The notes beneath the pieces are model-generated. The model saw nothing but the letters and a program-made list of their open reading frames with translations. It searched no databases and was not told where the DNA came from. This document shows positions 25,549 to 39,309 of a stretch of DNA of 64,000 nt, one piece after another; within the stretch, counting starts at the first letter, position 1; each line of letters starts with the position of its first letter. The position numbers were made by a program, and so were the translations under genes. Origin of the DNA: Tetrahymena thermophila SB210 (taxonomy: Eukaryota > Ciliophora > Oligohymenophorea > Hymenostomatida > Tetrahymenidae); contig NW_002476326.1 in assembly GCF_000189635.1 (NCBI RefSeq), positions 62,001 through 126,000 of the forward strand, given 5' to 3'.

Positions 25549-27003
25549 TGTCTGTTCGCTAAATTTTTAATTAGATATCTTTTTGAAATAGTAATAATGT
25601 ATCTAATTTTGGTTTATCAAAAAGCAATTTTAATAAACATATTAGTTAATATCTCTCTAAGTTAAAAACCTAATTAAAATAATCAATTAAATTAATTACT
25701 CTAAAAATACTAAATATTTCATTTTATGATGTAATAATTTTAATGCTTGATACTTTTTTATTCAATGTTCTTAACTTTTCAAATGATCCTACTTAAAAAA
25801 TAAATAAATATTCATGAATGTTCTTTTGTTAAAGTAATTGTTTCACTTGAACTAATATTCATTATTTTTAAATAATAATTAACTAAAATTTAAAAATTAT
25901 TTCAAACCTATTTTTTTCATTTAAGTTTATTTAGTCAAAAAACCATATTTTTTTTTTAATTACATAGACAAAAATTAAATCTATCTTTATAAATTTTTTT
26001 AGATACATATTATTTACAAATGTATTTATAAAAATTGTTTTAAGTTAATTCAATTAAATACAGAGTAAATAATATACAAATTTATTAAAATTCTGGAAGT
26101 CATTTATTTATTCATAATAAAAATATTTATTTTCTTAATAATAAGTTTATGTTGTTGCTTTTTTCCTATAAGTTCTTATTATGCAAAATGACAGTCATAA
26201 TAGATTAGTTTTTTACTTGGTAATATTTATTAATTTATCTGTACAAATAACACTTAATAATTTAGTGCAAAATTTGACCAAAACTTAATATTCATATTTC
26301 TTGTCTGTCTTGGGATTTATAGTTTTACTTTACAAGTGCCATAAGAATATCATAAAGTAAAACATTTATTCTTTAAGGATGGCTCATTTGTTTTAATATT
26401 GAATATGTAGGTATGAGTCATGTCCTTATTTATAAAAAATCATATTATAAAAATACCATCATTTTATTTTGAAGAATAGAATAAATATATTAATTTTAAT
26501 ATGATTAATATTTTCTTTTACATTTTAATTACCTTAAGTATTTTAATCTTCATTCACTATTAAATTTGGATTTTATATCTATCTATTATTAAGAAAATCC
26601 GATCTTTGGTGTTTTAATAAGGATATCAATCATTATTAATTCAAAAAATAAAATATTTATTTTATTTTAAAATAAAAAAATAAATTCTTCAATAATATAA
26701 AAAAATATTATTTACTAAAATATGTTTGGGATGGATTTTAGACTTTCAAAAAAAATTGTAAATTAAAGTAAAAAAAAATGTTTGATAAAAATTTTGATTT
26801 TTTTAAAATAAAAAAATAGATAGATAATCTTGTTATATATTTACACAATTAAACATATAATTTCATAAACTATTCAATTATTTTTGATTGATTGATTGAT
26901 AGATAGATAAAAAATAAGTATTTATTTAATTTATTAATATATGTATTAAAATTAAATTATTATCTTGTTACATAATATTTGCATCAATTATCTTTATAAT
27001 AAA
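25549..27003. other. Intergenic spacer
   Basis: Long AT-rich spacer between the SLC30A9-like start and the OsmC stop, both on the minus strand. It holds poly-A/T runs and a short (ATTG)n(ATAG)n tract near 26886-26910. No frame with coding character was found. Confidence 0.6.
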
Positions 27004-27486
27004 TCACTTCTTTTTCCATTCTACTTCTAATTTACATCCTGAGAGGACAACCATATTAGCAATAGGACATCTATTTTTTACAATATTCTTTAATTTTTGT
27101 ACCTATTCTTCAGTACCATCGGTGTCAACAATTGCTGTTCCCCAAATTCTTTACAATCTAGCTACAGCGGGACCGGGTTCGTCTATTGGAATATGTCTAG
27201 GAGCCAATTCATCTCTTTCAGCTTGTATATCAAAGTCAATAGAAAATACTTTTATTCCCATTTAATTAGCTATGTATCTAGCAGTGGCTAATTCACATCC
27301 AACTAAAGAAGTTAATAAAAGTTAAATAGGCTAAGCGTATTCTCCTTGTCCTCCTTATTTTATAGGAGTATCTGAGCAAATTTAATAACCATCTTCTGTC
27401 ATCATTTTTACTTGACATTATTATCCACTACCCTTTAAACTGTAGTTTTTCATCATGGGTTAGTAATTATCTTAAGAGGAGGCCAT
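27004..27486 (-). CDS. OsmC-family (peroxiredoxin-like) protein
   Basis: Small single-exon protein of 160 residues from MASSQDNYQP to TGA. OsmC/Ohr proteins reduce organic hydroperoxides with a pair of cysteines on the central helices. Here these are Cys64 in LLTSLVGCELATARYIA and Cys140 in NRCPIANMVVLSGCKLEVEW, the expected spacing and context. The N-terminal beta strands precede a GGQGEYAQPIQLLL segment that matches the family's P-x-E/Q-LLL helix start. A third Cys, at 151, sits near Cys140. No targeting sequence is obvious, so it is probably cytosolic. OsmC proteins are mostly bacterial; a few eukaryotes carry them. It is isolated between long spacers. Codon use (TAA/TAG for Gln) is fully adapted, so any transfer is old. 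Confidence 0.9.
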
Positions 27487-29174
27487 TTAGTATTTAATTA
27501 AGCTGGTTAGTTGTTTATATTACTTTTTTATTATTTAAGTTGAAAGTTTTATTTAACTAAATAATTACATATTTTATTGTTTGTTTAGTAGTATTTTCAA
27601 ATCAAATATCAAATGCTTAATTACAGTAAATCTTTTTTGATAGAATTCTAAAAATATATTGATTGAGTCATAATCGTACAATCAGGATAATATTCTGATA
27701 TAAATAATAAAACTTTTCAAAAAATGTCTTAAATAGAAAAATTCTTTTGTTCTATTAGTACTAAATACCATAGTATTACTATAAATTAGAAATTTCTTTT
27801 CAAAACTTAACTTTTACTTAATTTACACCATTTATTTTACATATTCACACACAACTTGAATATTACTTATTTATTTATAGAATAACTAAATAAGTTAAGA
27901 GTTAAGCCATTAATACTTATTAATAATAAGTCAATCCAATAAAGATACTCAAAATATTTCAGAAATGAATTTATTTATTTATTACTTACTTACTTTATTT
28001 ACCTTCTTAAAGAATAAGTTAAAAATTAAATTGCAAATTATAAATTTTAAACAAAATTAAAAAAAATCAAACATATAAAATAAATTTTAAAATAATTCGA
28101 ATATCAGCTAGATACTGAATTATGTTTTTTGGCTAATTTAAAAAAATAAACTTTAAATAATATGAATAACCCAAATCTTTATTAGCTTTTAATGTATTTA
28201 GATTTAAAGGAGTGGAGAATTTTTAAGGTCTCAAATTTTCAATTAATTGTATTTTACAAGTATGGAGGGATATTTGTAGGTCAACTTTAACAATTGACTT
28301 TGAATTATTAATAAATATTAACTATGAATTTAAATTAATTAATATATTTATTATTTTAAAAGTATCAGTTATAAAATAAATAAACATCGGCCCAATTTTA
28401 TCAAAAAAGTTATTTTAAAGTTTTAATTTTTGAATATATAAATAAAACAAAATAAAAATATAGTAAAAAGTAAAAAGTAGAAATATTATTTTATTATTTA
28501 TTTTAGTAATAAATTAAATTTAAAAAAAAAATAGATTAAAAGCTTTTTTTTTATTAATAGATAACTATATTAATATATTTAATAGCATGTATTCATTAGG
28601 TTTATGATAATTAAATTATGGTTGCTTAAAGTTATTTGTTGAGGGTAATAAAATTTTATAAAAGTGGTTAGTCAAAATTAATATAAAATTTATTTAACTA
28701 GAATTTGCCAATTTACTTTTTTCCTTTTGAAAAATTATTAAAGTTTTTTGATAAAATAAAATTTGAATATATTTTAGAAGATTAAAAAGAATTTTAAAGG
28801 CAAAAATTTTTTAAAGTATTAAATTTATTTTTAAGTAAATTAATTTGATAAAATAAAATAAAAATATAGTAAAAAGTAAAGAATTATTAACAAAATAATT
28901 AATTAATTGATTGTTTACTATTTTAGTAAATATTATATTAGTAAATTATAAATATAAATAATAGAAATAAAGCTTGTTGTATAAATAGATAGATAGAAAG
29001 ATAGATTTATTTATGTATTATTTATTTTTAGGTCGATTGATGTAATTTATTGTGTCTGTTATTTATTATAAGTAAAATATGGATAAAAAATTTTTATGTT
29101 ATTAGTAAATTTTTCTTTAATTAGTTAAAATACGTTTTATATTCTTTATTATGTTGCTTTTTGATATATTATAT
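27487..29174. other. Long intergenic spacer
   Basis: About 1.7 kb of the most AT-rich DNA in the window, with short tandem runs such as (ATAG)n near 28985-29005. It separates the OsmC start from the TBC gene stop. I see nothing gene-like on either strand. Confidence 0.6.
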
Positions 29175-32100
29175 TCACATATTATTCTAAGTTTTTTTTT
29201 ATGTGTTGAATCCTAGAATTGAAAATAGGTTTTTTTTATTTTCGATTTAAGATTATGCATGCCCATGGCGTAAAAGACTCTGCAATTCAGGAGATTTTAC
29301 TTAATTTGCATGGCTTTTTGAAGTTTGTTGAGTATTAAGTTTACTCTGCTTTTGTTTACTCGCATTGTGTGGAGTAGAGTTGTGATGATTATATTAATTT
29401 TTCACCTAATTCTCATCTAAATTTTCAGTGTTAATTGCTTCTTCCATTTTTTTTAGGAAGGGCTTGTCTTTGTACAAAAAGTTGAGCTGCTTAAATTCAT
29501 TAATATAAGAAATTATTTCTTTTTTACTAAGCTCATACTACTGGGCTCTTTTGATGATTTTTTCAGGATCGATAACTATGTTTTCCTCTAAATTTAGAGT
29601 ATCTTTTTATAGGAAATTTATTAGAGGACTTAATAGAGGTCTAGGCTTACATGGTGAATTTCTTAATTCACCTTTTTGAACTGAACACTGTTTGAGTTTT
29701 TATATAAATTAGGAAATCTCATCTAATTCATTTTTTTTTATTAGGTGCGCATTATATTCATGTATCAAACTTAAACTAATACTGATAGCTGAAATGATTG
29801 ATCCTTAGTAAAAAATGTAATCCCAAAATCTACAAACAACATTTAGAGACAACGAGTTCAAGAAGATTGTTTAAAACCACTATACAACCCACATGGTTTC
29901 TGGAATTTTAAGTTTGTTGAAGTGTCTGAATAGCTTTGGGAATTTGCGTCCAAACTCTCTTTAGAAAACAAAATTCATAAATTAAATTAAGGGAAATTCT
30001 TCTTCGAATAATCCCATAATATTCAGCTTTTTTTCCATTTGAATAAACATTGAAAAGGCCTATAATTCATCCCCACCATTTATAAGTAATAGGAAAGCAG
30101 CTAAAAAGTTCATACCTTAGCAATAACCAACATTATCATAGTAGAGAGATACTGCTTTTAGCACATTCCTCAAAGATTATAAGCTTTTTTATGAATATTG
30201 AGGATCAGAAAAAAATGGCTCATCTGGTATAGTCCTTGTTATGTCTTTATTAATTTATTTATCTATTGGGTCAGTATAAGTATGATCAAAGTTTAAAGGT
30301 TCAGTAGGTTTTAGCTTTTCATATGTCTCTCTGTATTCTTCTACATTTAAATCTAACGCCACCTTCCATGCTGACCAACGATACCACATAGGAGGTCCTT
30401 TTTTAAGAGCTTTTAAGAATTCATTTTTTTGAATTTTTTTGAATTAGTATATGAGCTAAAACTCTTCTTCAGCTGTCAATTAATCATGATTTGTTAGTTG
30501 TTTTGTTAATTATTCATTTTCTTATGAGTTACTTTTTTTATGGGTGTTTGTTTGTTAGTCTTAAAATTGTTTATTTTTTGAAACAAAAGGAGAAAAAATA
30601 TTTGAATTATTTTAATCTAATAGTTTTTATTAAAATATTTTTCTTTTTAATAAATCAGCTTGATTTTTTTACATTTTTTCATCATTTTATGCATCAATTA
30701 TGTTTTCATTTTTAACTTAAGTAGTTTTTTAGTTATTTTGAAAGTCTTGGTCATTTGATGGCTCTATCTAAATAGAAACTAAGCAGTTTGAAGATAGCTT
30801 GAGCTTTTCATTTAGTTGTAAGTAATCATAATTTTCTTGAGACTTTCTATTTAAACTATTCTCAGCTTACTAAATCATTTTTAGCCATTTTTTAAGATTT
30901 CTTTTCTTTTTTTAGAATAATTTAGTATCACCGTAGACATTGCACATCTTTTCATAGAAATATTTACCTATTCCTATTTCTCTTTAGTTGATTTTATTTT
31001 ATTCTTTTTATTTTCCTTACTCTAATTATCTCTTGTTCTAAAATTCTTACTTTTAGAAACACTAAGCTCTATCTTGCATTTCTTAAAATGCAATAATATT
31101 ATTGTCTTATTCAGCTTCATCCTCTTCTTCATCTAACTCATCGTCTTCTTCATCTTCTTCTTCATAAAAGTCTTCAATTTCATCTGCACTCTAAGTAAAT
31201 AACACATCATGCTAGTTTTCAGAATTTTACTTTTCGTTGCTCTTTAATTAATTTTTAAAAATGGATTTTAATATAATTTAAAAAATAAATTTAAATAAAA
31301 TTTTCTACCAATTTATCTTCACTGGAGCTAGTTGTTTATTTTTCTGGTTGCTGAGCTTATTGCTATCCCCAAGATGAGATAATAAATTCAGGAAACTTAT
31401 CTGTTTCAGGACTTTCTTTTTAAATTTACTACTTATCTTCAATAATTTAATTATATTCCTTATTGAATGCATGCTCCTTATATTACTGTAGTCTGGTTAA
31501 AAAAGTAGAAGGTCTTCCTTTAAACTTGTCAATAAATTGTTCTGCAGAATTTCTTTACTCATTAATTTAACTAGATTAATTATATTTATTATTAATCGGA
31601 GTGTTGTTCTAACTAAAAGCCTTTATACGTTGCATACGAATCTTTTTTGAAGGAATTTCAACACAAAATTAAGTTATTATTTCGCCATCTGAGCCTTTTA
31701 GAATACTTTCATCAGGTGTTATTGTTTATTAAAGTTCATTATTTCCTTTTGTGCTACTGTTATTATTATCTGATTCTTCTTCAGTCTCAAATTATAAAAT
31801 ATGTGTTTTTTCTACTTTACCTTTTTAAGCACCAGAAAAAGAAGCTATTTTTTTGTCATCTATGTTTGTTTATTTATCATCTTTGTTTGAGGAATTTATT
31901 TTTTATTAGTTTTATCCAACTGCTTCTGTTAAAATTTCTTCTTTATTTTAGTAATTTGATAACACTAAATTATGAGAAACCTCAAAATTGTTAAAATCAT
32001 CCTACACTTGTTCATTAGATTATATTTTATCATTTAATTCTATTTAGTGATTTGAAAATATAATTAAATTGCTGTCTTTTTGATATTTAATTGTATTAAA

Positions 32101-34503
32101 ATCAAGTTTTGGTAAATTATTATTATTTTGTTGAGAAATTTCTTATTATTTAGGATCTTGAGAAACAGCAGAAAAATAAATTAGTCCTAAATCTCCTGTA
32201 TCGTTGTGTTGATCCTCAGAGTTTTAATTTTACTAATCTATAACAGCAGGTTTCATTTCATCATTTTCCTATTTTTCTTCTTAAGAATTTTATTCTCTTT
32301 CACTATCAGACTCATTGGAATCGCTCATGATTTATGTTTGAAATTATTAAAGGCTTATTTTTTTACTGGATTATTTTTTAGAATTTATATTTTAAAACAA
32401 CAAAGTAGGCACACTTTTATTTTCAAGATTCTATTATTTGATTTATGGAAAGGAAAGGGGAGAATCATCACTAAAAGAATTATCAAGTACAGCTTAATCT
32501 TAAATAACTTTTTATTCAATTTACTCAAATTGCTATTATTTTGAGCCACTTAAATTCTTTTTTAAATCTAAAGCAATTTTTTTGTAATTTGAGTTTTAAA
32601 AATCAGTGATGTTGATCTTATTTTTTTTTGTTTCTTCGTCAATTTCTAAATTAAAATCAGAGTCTTATTGTTGTTACGTGTTACTCTTAATCTACAAATC
32701 TGCCAAAGAATCATGTGAAGTATAAATTAGTTAAATATTACCTTCGAATATTTATCTTGTATTTTATTAATCAGGGTTGTTTTGGTTCTATTGCATCTTA
32801 TTCTTTGTACTTCTTTATATCCTTTTTCTCAAATTTGCAAATTGGCTTTAACTCTGATTGTTAATTTATTTATTGCTTTAATTTTCTAGCTCTTACTGCT
32901 TCTCTGGGCTTAATGTATAATCAGAAATGATTACATTAGCTTATTTTCCTTCATTATTTTAAAATTAACTAGACTCATTCAAAAGATGATCTTTTTTAGA
33001 ATTTTATTTATAATTTATTTCATCAAATTTTCTTTTTATTTCATGTAAATTAAGATTTGCTTCTGATTCTTCAGTTTCTACAGTCTGAGATGGAATTATT
33101 ACAACTGCAATCTCATTTTCTTCTAAATTTTATTTTTTATGAATTTCATCTTTTTGTATGCCAATTTCAATATACTCTTAATTATGAAGATCATTTATGA
33201 TAATTTCATCATTTTCACTCTTAAAATCTACTTTTATTTCATCAGTTTATTTATGAGATTCATCACTCATGTCACTAGTTAAGATTAATTATTCTAAATC
33301 CATATTTTATTCATTTGTGTGGGTATTTGTTTCCTATTTAGAATTAATATCTGATTTTATTTTTTCTTTTTAATTTTATTTTAATTAAGTTTTATCCTCG
33401 CTGTAAATCTAATTAGAAGATTAGTCAAAAATATTTTATTAGCTTTTCTAGTTTTGAGCATCTTCGCTGTTATTACTCTCGATAATTATTTATCTATCTG
33501 AAGTAACCTGGTTTTAACCTATGTTATATTTATTTAAACTGTACTCCTCGAATTATGTTATTTCTTTTTTACTTACTGGTGTACTATTCAGAGAATTGTA
33601 AAAGCTTAATGATTTACTATTAGATTTATTTTGGACAGATTAGTTTGTAGAAGCGTTGCTAAATGGAATAGAGTCTTTAGTTTATTAGTGTTGATATTTG
33701 TATTTATTTTGTAAAATTTAAGGTGAAGGGTCGTTTATAGAGCTTTTATGAGATTGCATAGGCTTAAATTACTCAATATAAGACTTTGATTATGGCTTAA
33801 TTTGATTATCAAATTATTGTTAATTGGACTACAAAGAATCTTAAATCGAACCTTAGCTTTTGATAATTTTTTAATCAATTTTTTTATTTGAAAATTAATC
33901 TATCATATGTATCTATGTGAGAGAAGATAGGTTGCTGTTATTGTTTTACATAGTTTCATTAAAAATTTGTTATTATTTTTACAATTAATTTTAATCACTA
34001 AAAATATTCGCTTTTTTTCTTTAGCTAATTTATAGATCTTTTTTTAGTGAGCTTTCATTAATCTAGAACTACTTTTAAAAGTGTTCCTCCCTTTCTTTCA
34101 ATTAATTTTGCTAGTATTGCTTTATCCTGCTAATTCCTAATTCAAATCCTTTTAACCCTGTATTTTAATTTTTATCATTTTAAGCCAACTTCTCATCGTT
34201 CCTAGACTTGCTATCACTAATCTGTTTATTTTAAAAGTCTTCATAGTCAGTAGCTTGCGTAATTGAAGTTTATTTTTCAGAATCTGATAAATTCATGTGT
34301 GATTCCTCATCGAATTTCATTAAGGAATGATCCATTTAATGCTTTAGCTCCTAATCTATATCTATATTTTGTTATTCAAACTAACTCTCTTCCTTCATCT
34401 GTTTAGTTTAAATCTATCCATATCTCTTACCAACAAACTTATATTCAACTTTTCTAATATTAGAAAGTGGATACTTTTCATTTTAATGAGCAGTATTTTT
34501 CAT
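29175..34503 (-). CDS. TBC-domain Rab GTPase-activating protein, 1753 residues
   Basis: Predicted GAP for a Rab GTPase in membrane trafficking. One reading frame runs from Met at 34503 to TGA at 29175-29177 with a single 67-nt intron (31308 down to 31242, phase 0), giving 1753 residues. The first 1300 or so residues are Ser/Asn/Gln/Glu-rich and probably disordered, with an acidic block near 31170-31120. The TBC domain lies at about 1340-1570: PPMWYRWSAWK, INKDITRTIPD (Arg finger), YYDNVGYCQGMNFLAAFLLL (Gln finger), WVVQWFQTIFLNSLSLNVVC and FWDYIFYQG. Both catalytic fingers, IxxDxxR and YCQG, are intact, so activity is likely. A Lys/Gln-rich tail follows. An internal ATG at 32328 could suggest two genes, but the upstream frame runs straight into it without a stop. 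Confidence 0.9.
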
Positions 34504-34836
34504 GTAAGAAATCTATCTATTCAAAGAAGATATTTAGTCCTTACTCTTGAAATTTGAATCTTATTTTCAATATTATCTATCTATTTATTAAATGGAAAAT
34601 ATGTATAGATTTCAGCCTAAAGTTTGTTTATTTGTTTGTTTAAAAACAATAGATCTAATTTAAAATAATACAAGTAATTGGTTTTCGATATTATTGTTTA
34701 TAAAGAATATAAACCTTTTTTAATATTGTATTAATTAATTAATTAAATTCTGACTGACTGACTGAATAAATGAATAAAAAATTGATTGATTTATTATTTA
34801 ATTATTTTTTATTCAATTAATAATCTAGTCACTCAA
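34504..34836. other. Spacer with simple repeats
   Basis: Short spacer upstream of the TBC gene. It contains (TTTG)n near 34625, (CTGA)n near 34752 and (ATTG)n near 34783. No gene was seen. Confidence 0.6.
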
Positions 34837-35193
34837 TCAATATCTCTTTATTTAAAAAAAATATTTTTAGAATTTAATTATAAATTCAATGTAATCTTAA
34901 AGTTGAGTTAGGTTAACATAATACTCAAATTTAATCTTAACATTTATTAGCTTATTCTAAATTTTTTGCATGAAAAAAATCAATCTTTGATTAAATTAAT
35001 CAAAAGCTAGTTTAACTCTTTTGGGATTTAAATTATCCATAGACTTTTTAAGCTATTGCAAATCTTGTTTAATTTTTTAGTTTTGAGTTGGCTAGATTAA
35101 TTTAATGATTTTCTCAAATTTAAGCAACTTTTATTTATTGGTATTGTAATAAAATTTGAGTTTTTCTAATTTCTGATACATTTCCCACACCAT
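34837..35193 (-). CDS. Small hypothetical helical protein
   Basis: Unrecognised. A 118-codon frame runs from MVWEMYQKLEKLKFYY to TGA and is rich in Lys, Leu, Gln and Asn, with a likely helical pattern (LLKFEKIIKLIQ, LQQLKKSMDNL). In-frame sequence continues upstream of the Met after a TTTGTAG that could be an intron acceptor, so this may be the last exon of a longer gene whose 5' part I cannot find in the AT-rich DNA above. No domain or targeting signal is seen. Confidence 0.45.
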
Positions 35194-35940
35194 TTCAAAT
35201 TTAAAATATCTATTCCAATTCTACAAATATTTTTAAATCAAAATATCTTAAAATAGTTAACTAATTCATGCTAATATTTTTGTAAATAATACTTTTTTAA
35301 TTTAAAAGTATTAAATTAAAAACCAATTTATTTCAATTGATTTATAAATTAATTTAATATTGGATGATAATTTAAAATTGTTTGTACGAAAAAAAAAGTA
35401 AAAATAAAAATACATTTTTATTGTTGAAATTTAAAATGTAATTGATAATTTTTACAATTATATGATGTTTATTTAAAATAGCAAATTCAAGACATTTTTT
35501 TCAAATATACTTAATATTTTAAGGGTTAAAATATAATTTTAACATAAATATTTTTTTTTTTTAATACAATAAAATAATTAACAATATAATCAATTTATTA
35601 AAGTAATTTTAAAAATATTTTTTTTAAATATGATTTTTAAGTAAATTTATAATATAGCTTGAATGTATTTTATTCTTTTACCATATTTTATTGTAAATAT
35701 TGAAGAAATATTACAAATTAAAAATATATTTTTATTAAACATGCAGTGTGCTTACATTAAAATATGTTAAGAGTTAAAAAATATTCTTCGAATTGTAAGG
35801 TTTTACATTTTCATAAATTTTTGGAAATTTATTATTAGTTTTTTTTACTTAGTTTTGTTTGTATTTCTTATAAAAATATTCATTTAATTTAATTTTACTA
35901 ATTTTAATAAATATTTTGATTGATTTACACTTGCTTTATA
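35194..35940. other. AT-rich spacer upstream of the divergent gene
   Basis: Poly-A/T-rich DNA with no convincing exon. It should contain the promoter of the plus-strand gene at 35941 and possibly a 5' exon of the small minus-strand gene. Confidence 0.5.
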
Positions 35941-38300
35941 ATGTCAAATTTAGATGAATATAGACCTAAAATGAGGTATCAGAATTTTCTGATTTTAAGA
36001 TAAAGCGAGAATTTTGATAGCACTAAAAGATCTAGCAATGTATAATCAAATTAAAATACTTAATCTGGATTTAGTGGAAAAGAAATATCAGTTAAATAGG
36101 CATTGGATTACAAAAAAGTGATGTCATTATCTTAGAATCGTGAGAACAATAGACTAGCATCTAAATGGAAAAGTAAAAAGCTAAAAATAATTGAATAAGA
36201 GTAAGAAATATTGAGAATATTGAAGTAAGAGTAAAATAAATCGCAAGATATTGAAATAAACTCTTTTTTAGATGATATTGAGAAATTAGAAAGTCCAATT
36301 AATAAAAAAAGATCTCAGATTGTGAGCTAGATTAAAAATTTATCATATTTTTAATCTGCTCCATCTAGCGGATAAAAGATTTAAAGAATATAAAATTAAC
36401 ATTTAAAAAACAGATATTATTTGAATACAGAAAATGATTATGAACATAACAAGATATAAAAGAGTGCAATTAACACTTCAATCAATGATAACAGCGCTAT
36501 CCTTCAGTTGTAAACACCAAATTAATAATCTAGAATCGATACTAGTTTTCCTAAAATAAAGTCACCAAATAATTTAATTAGCATTTAACGGTTTAGAGAA
36601 AATATTAATCAAAATACAAAATCTTCAGTAAGTGAATATATTTAAAAAAGAAAAAATGTACAAAGGTCCAGTAGCATAAATAAACAAGACAATTTAAAAT
36701 AAAAAGAATTTTATGATCAAAATAAAAATGATAACAATTCCAATTAATATTAATAATTACATTAAAAAAGAAGTCTAAGTAGCAGTAACAGAGGAAACGA
36801 AAAAAAAGCTTTATAAAATGGCGATTAAAAATAGAATTCTGTTTTTAATTATCCTAATTTAGCTGCTTAAGCTAATAGCTTACACTTATAAAACAATTTA
36901 TCAAAATCTTAAGAAAAAAGCAATCCCTAACTAGATTGTGAATAGTAAAATAATAATTAATAAGAAGCATAAAATGAAAATACAAATTCGAAGAACAATC
37001 TTAAAACAGAGGTACTGGAAGAAGTTTAAATGTAAAATTAAGAGACTAGCTTAGATCAATAAATAAAGTAAATTGAATTGTAAAATAAATTAAAAGAAGA
37101 TTAAAAGAATGAAAAATAAATAGTTGATGAATATTTAGAGTAATAAAAAATTGAAATTAATTAAGTAAATAAAAATACATCTAAGTAGATTTGTATGAGT
37201 GATCCTTCTTTTATTTATTAAGATGAAAAAAATACTAAAGTAAGTTAATAAAATCAGCATAATAATTTTTTTAAGAATTGTTATGAAAATCAGTAAATAC
37301 ATTGTGAAAATTATAGCAACAGAAAAAGTTGCTAAAACTCCTATGATTAATAGTTTGATAAAGAAAACTATGTTATTTATAGATAAGTAATTAAGGAACA
37401 AAAAAATCTTTAATCTTATTAGCAGACAATCATGAACAGAATTAATCATTTAGAAAAGGAAGAAACAAAAAACTTAATGAAAGTTGAAGAAACAAGAAAG
37501 AGAGTGTTTCAAATTTTATAAGACAAAATTAATTAGTAGTAGTTTTAGCAAAATTTACATAAACCAACAGTAAAATTAATTTATAAATTAAAAGATTAAT
37601 GTTAAATTTTAATTAAATAAGGCTGAGCAGTTAAATTAAAATCTAAAAAGAGATGATTCAAAATGGAATGACAATGTTTAAGTGGTTTAAAAAAAAATAA
37701 GATCAAAAAGTGTAGCTGAAACAAGAAATTTAGGATAAATTATTAAAAAGTAGTAAAAATTTTAGGAAGAAAAAAAGAAGGAAAGGGCAACATAAATTAA
37801 AACTGAACTCAAACAGATTTTAGAAGAGAATATAAAAAAGTAATAGTTTGATCAGCAATTGAAAGAATAAAAATGCCAAAGGATAAAAATTTAACTGCAA
37901 TAATCTCGTGAGCAAATTTACAGAGCTTTGCAAGAAAAAAAACAAAACGTCATTAACAATTTTAACATATCAGTAAAATATTTAATTCAATAAATTAAAA
38001 AAATTTATTTAAAAATAAATATTAAATTAAAAGATTATAGGAGAGAAACAAAGAAATTAAGTTATTTAAAAAAACATTTAAAAGCTTGAAGAAATAGAAG
38101 AAAACTTAATTTAAAATCTTAAATAAACATAAATTAGATAAGAAGGGGTGCTAAACGAGCTAAAAGATGTTCTTGCATTAAATCCTGAATAATTCAGTAA
38201 ATTACATTTTAAAAGTATAAAGCATGATTAAGATTAAATGCTGACAGAGCAATCTAATAAAATTCTGAATCTAAGACATAAAAAAGCTTTACTATGCTGA
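35941..38300 (+). CDS. Charged Gln/Asn-rich protein with coiled-coil-like C-terminal half
   Basis: Unrecognised; 748 residues after removal of two introns, 37570-37621 (52 nt) and 37973-38033 (61 nt), both GT...AG; with these the frame closes exactly on TGA. The first 350 residues are rich in S, N, Q and K and look disordered (NRYYLNTENDYEHNK, RSLSSSNRGNEK). From about residue 340 on, heptad-like Glu/Lys/Gln/Leu patterns dominate (EEVQMQNQETSLDQQIKQIE, EKEETKNLMKVEETRKRV, IQKLEEIEENLIQNLKQ), which suggests a long coiled coil. A short Cys/His-containing patch lies near 37300 (CENYSNRKSC). The composition fits a cytoskeletal or cilium-associated protein, but no named domain is visible. Confidence 0.75.
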
Positions 38301-39309
38301 AAAATCAATTAAAAAAAACAAACATTTTATTGTAAATAAGTATACTATTATTATCCACAAATTTCCATAAAATATTTTAAAAATATTTCAAAATATTATT
38401 TTCTTTCAAATTTATAATAACATCAAAAAATTATTGAAAATTTATTTTTTTTATTAAATTTTTAAATAAATTACAAAAATATTTGTTTCCATTAATATGC
38501 TATTTATTTTCATAATCAACATTTAACTAACTCATAAATTAAAAAAATATAATGTCCATCAATCTAAATAAAAAGAGGACTTAATTTGTTAATTTTATGC
38601 AAATAAATTGAAATATTGATAGATAAATTATAAACATGTATATTTATTTATAAATAGTTACAAGTTATTTATTTTGTATCAAGAGAAAATTAATTTTTAG
38701 TTTTTTGATAAAAAGTTGTTTTTTTTCATTTTGTTTATCAGAATAACTTTACCAAAAAGTATTTATTAAATTAGTATGAGAATTTAATAGAAATCTGTTT
38801 TTATTAGTATTATTTATAAAGTAATCAATTTATGCATAATATCGAATAACCACAAATCCTTTAACATCTAAAACATGATTAAAATTAAATAAATATTTAG
38901 AAACGACTATCTTAAAATTTTATATCAAAAATAAATTAATTTCAAAAAGAAAAATTAATTTTACTAATTTAAAGTAACTTTAAATTTTAATTAACATAAA
39001 TAAATTAATTTATATTTTTTTTAATTGAAAGTAAAGTAGAGTTTAAGTTTTAAAAGCAGCACATACATACATATTCAATATTGTAAAAAGAGAAAATTTA
39101 GATTAAACTGAACAATATTAGTAAAAGATACAAAAAGTAAAATTCCTATTTTCTTCGCAAAAATTGGATTATTCTATATCATTTGATTATAGTAATCTAA
39201 ATCAGAAAAAGTGGATTAATTCAACAAAACTTTAATAAATTAAATATTTACATAAAATTTGATTTTCTTTAAATAAATTAGAATAAAGTATTAAAATAAT
39301 TAAGCTTAA
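38301..39309. other. Intergenic spacer
   Basis: AT-rich spacer between two plus-strand genes, holding the presumed eEFSec promoter. No gene, hairpin or GC block was recognised. Confidence 0.6.

Noticed and set aside
31647-32544. Plus-strand open frames of 112-115 codons
   Set aside because: They lie antisense to the TBC gene's continuous minus-strand frame and have only composition-driven hydrophobic sequence.
32328-34503. A separate gene upstream of the TBC gene starting at 34503
   Set aside because: Its frame runs without TGA into the ATG at 32328, so a single gene is simpler.
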